Source: Isoetes taiwanensis
Taxonomy: Eukaryota > Streptophyta > Lycopodiopsida > Isoetales > Isoetaceae
Direction of reading: 5' to 3'
DNA length: 64,000 bases
Assembly (NCBI GenBank): GCA_021234155.1
Contig: JAJEKV010000098.1
Span: 3,034,803 to 3,098,802, forward strand
The translations under genes were made by a program, and so were the position numbers. Every line of letters begins with the position of its first letter. Positions within the stretch are counted from its first letter, which is position 1. Below are positions 57,420 through 64,000 of this stretch, in pieces. The notes under the pieces are model-generated. The model was given only the letters and a program-made list of their open reading frames with translations. It ran no database searches and was not told the DNA's origin.

Positions 57420-59500
57420 TAGAAGAGGAATCTACCCTAAGAGCATAATGCAAACTAGGCTGACAGGAGGAAAAAAGACGAAACAAATGAAGTGAAGAAA
57501 TGGAAAATAGGATGGCTAGAAAACAAGATCAGAGTGGTAAATTGTGGAACAGATTATATAACAGAGATCAAAGGGGCAAAAAGGAAACAAGATAACAGAG
57601 CAACGAGACAAATGGACAGAAGGAGCAAGTAAGAAGTACTGGAGTATCGAAGAAAATGACTTGTTGAGAGCAAGGAGCAACCAAGGCAACCGGAGTAAAT
57701 GGAAGGAGAAGAAGAAACCAAGAAAATAGAGAAAACGGGAATAAAGAGATGATAGAGATGGAGCAATGAAGTAGAATGAGCAAGTAATGCCGGAATCCAG
57801 ATAATGGGATGAGCAAAAAGGACACAATGGAACAACGCAGTGAGAGATAAAAAGGGACATCAACAAAGAACACAATAGAACAATGCAATGAGAGATAGAA
57901 AGGGACATCAACAAAGGACACAATGGAACAATGTAGTAAGGGATGGGGAAAGGAACTTACGGACAGCAGCAGACCAAGCCACAAACATGGTAATATCAGC
58001 ATATCAAGATCTCAAATGACTAATATACTAGTAAATACTACACGAACACAGATATTATAAAGCCAAATTAGCCCTCCTAGCAAATAGAAGAGAGCAAGAA
58101 GACAAAGAAACCAAAGAAGGAACCATGCAATAAAAGGAGTAAAAAGGTCAACAAAGTTAAACAGGACAACAAGCCAAAGGAACTTTATGAAGGAAAGAAT
58201 GTAAACATGGTCAAAAGGAGAAATGATATTAAATGGCATTATTGAGCTAAGAAGAAGCGTAAAGCAACTAGAGCGCAACAAACCCACAAGGAGTAAGTTG
58301 GAAATAATAGAATAGTCAGAGCAAAGAAGTGAAGTGGAGAACTGGGTCTATCAACATCAAAACTAAAAAATGATGAATCGATACTGAAGGGACAACTGAG
58401 GTACCATGATAGAAGGAGAAAGGGGAGACACGAGCCAATGGAATGAAATGGAAAAATGAACATGGCAGAAGTTGATCGAGAAAATGGCCAAACAACCGCG
58501 CATCGGTATCATGCCGAAAGAGAACCACAGGAAAGCACCACTGGAACGCATGAAGAAACGGGATAGAGAAAATGCTGGAGGAAGCATAGACTAGATCAGA
58601 AAAACGCATGAGGATATCAAACAACCATATCGCTAAACCAATATACCTACTATGAACATAGGTAACATCATATCATAGTGAAGTACAAAATGCCCATCAA
58701 TGTCCCAACCAAAAAGAAACGAATTCAATCACCATAGTAGATATGGGGAACAACGAGGAAAACAGTTGCATAAGGGACAAGACCAAGCCAACGTTAGCAT
58801 AAAGATCTACCAATTGTATCAAGAAGGAACTACATCACAGAAATGCAAAATAGAAAACAAGCAAACTAACTATTATGGGACAAAATTTGATCTAATGGAA
58901 GCAAAGCAGAGGAAAGAACGATGATGTGCAAAGAATTAACAAAGAAGGAACATGAGAAGGATGGGTTAACCAAGACAGAAGGAACAAGCACAAATTAGCA
59001 GACCAACGGAGCAACTAGACCAATAGGATATAGGAACTAAAGATACAAATGAACCAAATAAGAAGCCCAAGGATACAACTGAGGGGCGCCTAAGGTGGAA
59101 CAACATGGAGCAGGGGAGCACATAAGCAAGTGGCTAGAAGAAAAGATGAGGTAATGGTAATGAAAATGAAGAGACCAAAGGAAAAACTTGAACTGGACCA
59201 GCATAGACGAAGCAATGATGACAAAGAAGCTGATATGGCCCGGAACTATGGTGCCCTCAGACTAAGAGAAAGAAGCAAGAGGGAAACAAATGGAGTAATA
59301 ACGGGCAAAGGTACGATGCAAGAGAAAATGGCAAGACTAAAGCAAAAGGAGCAAAGAAGAAAATGAAAAATCGGGACAAATCATTTCAATGAGATCAATG
59401 GCATAGTCAAAAGTATTATTAACCCAGCAAAATTCAAGGAACACACGGAAACACTAAGAATGGATCATAACCAGTCATATGTGATGCCCTTTCAGTGACA
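57420..59500. other. Purine-rich, T-poor block 1
   Basis: Strong strand asymmetry. In the sample line 57481-57540 I count roughly 31 A, 16 G, 9 T and 4 C. T-poverty removes stop codons from the complementary strand and creates long hydrophobic minus-strand frames there. I call no gene. It may be the untranslated part of a large transposon. Confidence 0.6.
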
Positions 59501-60640
59501 AAACTAAGAACCTACCACAACACCACAATCAGAGAGCAATAAAAAATGGACACCATGACCAAAGATAATAAATGGGTTAAGTGGGCAACACGAACTGCCA
59601 TCAAGTTATGGCATATCAAGAATAAGAAAATAAGAACCAATAATCACTACCTATATAAAGCAGTGTATTTTGTTCTTAGAAAATTGATGTGTAATATTTC
59701 TGGGCTGAGAAGAGCCCACAGCTTGACACGTACGTCATTTTTGTTTTTCAAAATTCAGAAAAAGCTAATTTTTGTGCAGAGGATTGTAGAGTTCACACGT
59801 GCAGTTAAAAAAAAAAAAAAAAATATGAAAGATGCATTTCGACTCTGCTCTGCCTCCAGATTTCTTCGTTATCCATGATTCCCACCCGATGGAGTGCCTA
59901 AAGCTTGAAAATCCGTATCTGTTGAAATCAATAGCTTCGTGATTAAATCGGTTAACAGAATAGTGTCGAATTGCTTCATCTATTTTGTGCTTTATCTGTT
60001 CATCGCTGCTTAGACCTTAGCCCATGGCAGACTGCTCCAGAGGCAATCTGTGACTGCCTAAAAGCTGACATTCAACAAAATTTGATGATAGATTATCGAA
60101 ATAGAACCTCTATGGGAAGCCTGAGATAGATTAACCTGTATGGGAGGCCTGAGGCAACAAACGAATCTGAATAGGCTCTTAAGATACCCTGTACGTGTTA
60201 GTATTTAATAAAAATCATGTGGAATAAGTCTGCAAAAAAATCATCTGCCATAATCGGCAGCATCTTGAGCCATGGCTGCATTCCGCTTTGTCTGCCGACA
60301 GGCTCAGGCCCTGTTCAAAAAAGAAGATTCAAAAGAAAAACAAAAGTAATTGGAGAACCTTGGTCGATTCATCTTGGGCGTGCAGAATGTTGCAGAATCA
60401 GAACAGACTTCTAGGGCTAAAAAATACAAGGATTGAAGTTTTATAGCGGGAAAAATACAAGGATTGAAGTTTTATGTTTACAAGCAAACCAACAACAATC
60501 CAGTTTGCTCATCAAATATTTCGCCGGATTTCTGATCCTATTATTGTCTTACAGGTTTCAAAAATAGGCGATCCTGGCGATCCTTGGACCTTTTAGCATA
60601 GCCCAGCAAAAGGAACGGTCATGCTGCAGAAACCAGCGCA
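59500..60640. other. Unassigned stretch between skewed blocks
   Basis: Composition returns to normal AT-rich. It contains an A17 run (about 59807-59823) and a short repeated unit AAAATACAAGGATTGAAGTT (60421 and 60452). No gene recognised. Confidence 0.5.
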
Positions 60641-60659
60641 AATACAAGCTGCAAATACA

Positions 60660-61097
60660 AGCTACATTGGCTCCATGTGTTTTAAGAGATTTGGGCAGTA
60701 TAAGTTTTGGATCATTAGGAAGAAACAGAAACAGAGAAGGGGATTTATTTCGCAACAAATCATTCAATTCTTCGGTCTGGCGAGCAAATGGCCATGGTTT
60801 TGATACACGGAATGATGCATGTGATATTTATGATGAGGTTTTTAGGCCAAATAATTGCTCTGGCTCTTCAATTCCGGCACTAGGAGATGTTTGGCCTCGT
60901 CCCTCAGTAACGCCATATCCCAAGAAAGTGGAGGTTCAGAAAGGCCGGTTTATGAGTACGATGATGAACTATTTTCTAAACCGCCCTCCTCATCCGATAT
61001 CGACTATGATGCCATATTCAAGGATGATCCTGCTATCAGTATAAAAAATGGTGAAGATAGAGCCATTTTAGAACTTCAAAGGAGAACTAATCCATAG
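60660..61097 (+). pseudogene. Possible auxilin-like J-protein fragment
   Basis: Two overlapping frames together read CDIYDEVFRPN (about 60820-60855) and then RPVYEYDDELFSKPPSSSDI, YDAIFKDDPAI (about 60940-61040). Repeated YD[DE].[FL]-type acidic motifs are typical of the long N-terminal region of plant auxilin-like J proteins, which uncoat clathrin vesicles. No J domain is present and the frame changes near 60930, so at best this is a fragment. The similarity is by pattern only. Confidence 0.35.
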
Positions 61098-61141
61098 ACA
61101 GATGCGGCGGTAGCACAAACCTTATTTTTGTCAAACTCTTT

Positions 61142-61276
61142 TTTTTTTAAGCAAAACTTTGCAATAATCCGAAATAGGGTTACGAATGCATAAAAAGGCT
61201 GGGAAACTCCTTTTTTTAAGCAAAACTTTGCAATAATCCGAATAGGGTTACGAATGTATAAAAAGGCTAGGCAAAA
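61142..61276 (+). repeat. 69-bp tandem duplication
   Basis: TTTTTTTAAGCAAAACTTTG through ATAAAAAGGCT is repeated twice head to tail, differing at two or three positions. Confidence 0.92.
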
Positions 61277-61299
61277 GAGAAACGTTCGCGGTGGTCGCG

Positions 61300-61730
61300 A
61301 TAAGTTTTTTGTGTTCTTAATTATATGTCCATTGATTGATCAGGTTGATGGCATGTCATGGACCACTTAAGTCACTTGTTGTGCATACCATGTCAAAGCC
61401 ATTCGGTTCCAGCTGACCATTTTCTATTCAGGAATGGTGAATGCCTATGATGATGTTTCTGCTGAGAAGGTACCAAGATGGTAGTATTATTTCTGTTTGA
61501 AAACTAAAATTCATCCTTAATGTCCACGACCTCACAACAATTTATATGGGAATCATGATGTCAATAAAAGTAGTATTTCAAAGATACAGTCTTCGACGTT
61601 GCATATGTTAATCTTATTATTACGATTAGCAATCTGTATTGATTGGTGACGAGAACCTAAACATTACTTTTAAGCCATTGCGATTTCAAAGAAAAAATTG
61701 TAACTTATTCACCTTGATAGAATAGCGGGA
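61300..61730. other. Intergenic, no gene recognised
   Basis: AT-rich, no supported coding frame. Confidence 0.5.
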
Positions 61731-61749
61731 TGTTGCACGTTAGGCCATT

Positions 61750-64000
61750 TGTTTATGAGGGAAGAAAGCGTTCGGCGGCCTTGGCGCCAAGCGATAAAGT
61801 TTTGTAGGGGATAAAGGAAAGAAATGGAAGTTACGAGGCAAACAAAATCGTGCAAGCATAGGAAATCCCAAATGAAAAAATACAAGCATTGAGAAAATGA
61901 AGAGAATGGACCATCCATCATGAAATTCCATGAAACCCAAGAACGATATAAATGCAGAGCACAAATAGTGTATCCTGAAACATGTAGAATAAGATGAATA
62001 GAGCTCCAGTCAAACGTCATATTCACACCAGACGATAAGCACTCGTCAAACTAAAAAATACAACCTCAAGAGAATGCAAAGATAGAATTCGACGAAATAA
62101 CAAAGTGATCAACCAGACATCCAACCATGAAAACACTACATGCCAAAATGAATGCTGGTACATCATAAGAAACATGTAATTGGAACGAAAAACAACTGAA
62201 TAAGCATCTATGACTAGAAATGAAGACTAGAACAGGTGGAGGATCAATTAAGAAAAAATAATGCTAAAACCGAGAGGCAGGCCATTGAGAATGGCAAGGA
62301 CATAGAAAGACAAGATTTACCCGAACATAAATTGTAGAAGCTTAGAATAACTCGGCTGAATTTGCATGTGAAACCATGAGCAGATCACGTATAACCAGCA
62401 CCAGGTAGAAGCAGCAAGTAATTGTATGGCCGCAAAACTCACAACCCCCATGTGCAGATCGTCGAGCTAAAAATATCTCAGCACGATGCAAAGAGGAAAG
62501 GGAACTCACTTTAAAGATAATAGAAAGAATAAGTGAAGTCCTACTGACCATAAAAGAAAGGCAATATTGATGTTGGGCTCCAACATAACCACAAACCTTT
62601 ATATAAAAGACATAAATCACCCATAAAGAACTCCTAGGCCGTGGCCAATATGGGGCATTAGCTGAAAGAAAAATCAAGATCAATTATGTTAGACAAACTC
62701 CTAGGCCGTGGCCAATATGGGGCATTAGCTGAAAGAAAAATCAAGATCAATTATGTTAAACCTCAGTACCGCATAATGTGAGTGTTGTGAAATGCAACCA
62801 AAGGGCCACAACACTAATAGACAACAAATAGTAGTGCAAATAAGGAAAACATGCATGTGTGATCGTGTTCTCGAAACACCAACAAGAACAATGGTTAACG
62901 CTAAACGAAACCAGCATATGGAAAACAACTATAAAAACCATGTACACACATATGTTGAAAATAGAACGAGCGAAATTCTAGAGAAAGCGTACCTGGATCC
63001 CCCCGTGAGAGAAGCATGTGCCCTAAAATACGAGCAATAAAAAACTAGAAAACCTCCAACAAACTGACCAAAGACATCAAGGATACTGGAATATAAAATT
63101 AAGGAAATTATAGAAAACAGTTGGGGCACCGAAACATCCTCACTTTACTATGATTAAGGGAACAAGTAGGGAAGAACGTCACAAGAAGTCTAGGCAAAGC
63201 GGCAACCATGCTAAACCTTGAACCCCTAAAACTAAAACGATGTCAAACTTCTCGCTCAAGAGAAACTTGTCAGGAACCAAACAACCAGGATGATGGGGCA
63301 TTAAACCCCTAACCCATACTACAAAGCTAGACTCAGAGAGAAAACGAACCAATCCAAATGTTATTCATATCCACAACATCAACCAACAAGAGAGAGACCC
63401 CCTATTACCCCATTAATGCGCAATCAAGAAGAAAAGACCCTCAGAATGTTATGTACCAATATAAAAAAAGAAGAAGAAACCAGGGAACCAAGAAAGAGGG
63501 GAGAAAAGGGGCAACTTAAGAACAACGACCAAAGCAACTTTAACAGAGACGAAGCAAGCAAAAGAACAAATGTAGAACTGACAAAAATGAGCAGGGATGC
63601 ACAAGCTCGAGAAAGAAATGAAGAACACTGGAACAAGGGAAATAGGCTCTAGCAAATACATGAAACGAAAGAACGAGAAATAATAAAGCTTATAGGTAAT
63701 ATATATTGAAAAATATTAAAAAGCAAAGATATGAAGGATAACGCCATCCATATTAAAGATAAAAAACGAGAAAAGATAAAGATGAAAAGAAAGAAAAAGA
63801 TAAGATAGATAAAAGCTATAGATAAACGTCCACTAGAAAACTCACAGGTGAGCACAGAGCAAAGGCTCAGGCCCAAAGTAAAATGGAGGATTGAATGGGA
63901 ACTATATAAGCAAAAAATGCATAGAAAAACAAAAGGGGGAGCAGACCCCGGTATCCCCAGCAAAAAAGGGAACAAGCTTGGTATCTTGCTGTTTGCGACA
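61750..64000. other. Purine-rich, T-poor block 2
   Basis: The same A-rich, T-poor plus strand as 57420-59500, continuing to the window edge. Predicted frames here are lysine/asparagine-rich on plus or phenylalanine/leucine-rich on minus and look like composition artefacts. Confidence 0.55.
62629..62762 (+). repeat. 67-bp near-perfect tandem duplication
   Basis: AACTCCTAGGCCGTGGCCAA through ATTATGTTA is repeated directly, with essentially one difference at the end. Its near identity implies recent duplication or an assembly artefact. Confidence 0.93.

Noticed and set aside
57516-58624. Cluster of long hydrophobic minus-strand open frames (F/L/S-rich)
   Set aside because: The plus strand is T-poor here, which removes stop codons from the complement. 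The frames overlap one another in all phases and have low-complexity composition.
63416-63975. Lysine/glutamate-rich plus frame and overlapping hydrophobic minus frames near the window end
   Set aside because: Same composition artefact as in block 1; no family signature or splice context.

Overview
This is a repeat-rich nuclear segment from a land plant. The evidence is spliceosomal introns, plant gene families (NPF transporter, L-galactose dehydrogenase, NADP-malic enzyme, LRR receptor) and LTR retrotransposons primed by initiator-Met tRNA. The AT-rich composition, transposon density and nested insertions suggest a large genome such as a fern or gymnosperm, but nothing I see fixes the lineage. 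No prokaryotic operon, CRISPR array or organellar gene is visible.

Layout. 1-7.3 kb: microsatellite, LINE 3' ends, a decayed L-galactose dehydrogenase gene (minus strand, introns still recognisable) and a tRNA-derived SINE. 7.3-21.6 kb: one Ty3/gypsy chromovirus insertion in tandem form, LTR-internal-LTR-internal-LTR, coding on the minus strand. It sits inside a LINE 3' end, with a perfect 5-bp target-site duplication at its outer edges. 23.8-26.6 kb: a degenerate LINE (endonuclease, reverse transcriptase, Cys/His C-terminus) ending in an (ATTCT)n tail. The same 3' end recurs about six times in the window.

26.8-39.5 kb: a large inverted duplication carrying two head-to-head NRT1/PTR (NPF) transporter genes. 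The minus-strand copy (28.0-30.7 kb) has an intact five-exon model of 587 codons and is the only convincing intact host gene here. The plus-strand copy (35.3-37.9 kb) keeps the same exons but has lost 28 bp in its last exon.

40-53.7 kb: gene debris and transposon remnants. These are a possible eEF2 exon fragment, a CACTA-like terminus with about 100-bp subterminal repeats, a NADP-malic enzyme fragment, a tandemly duplicated LRR receptor pseudogene, SINE-like pieces and a CACTA transposase-associated remnant. 54.7-57.1 kb: a compact Copia-like element with LTRs, primer site, gag and polypurine tract. It lacks any recognisable pol and carries an unrecognised long frame instead. 57.4-64 kb: two blocks with strong purine/T-poor strand asymmetry flank a possible auxilin-like fragment.

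The genes here do not form a pathway. The window is best read as one working transporter gene with a decayed twin, embedded in several generations of transposon insertion and gene decay.
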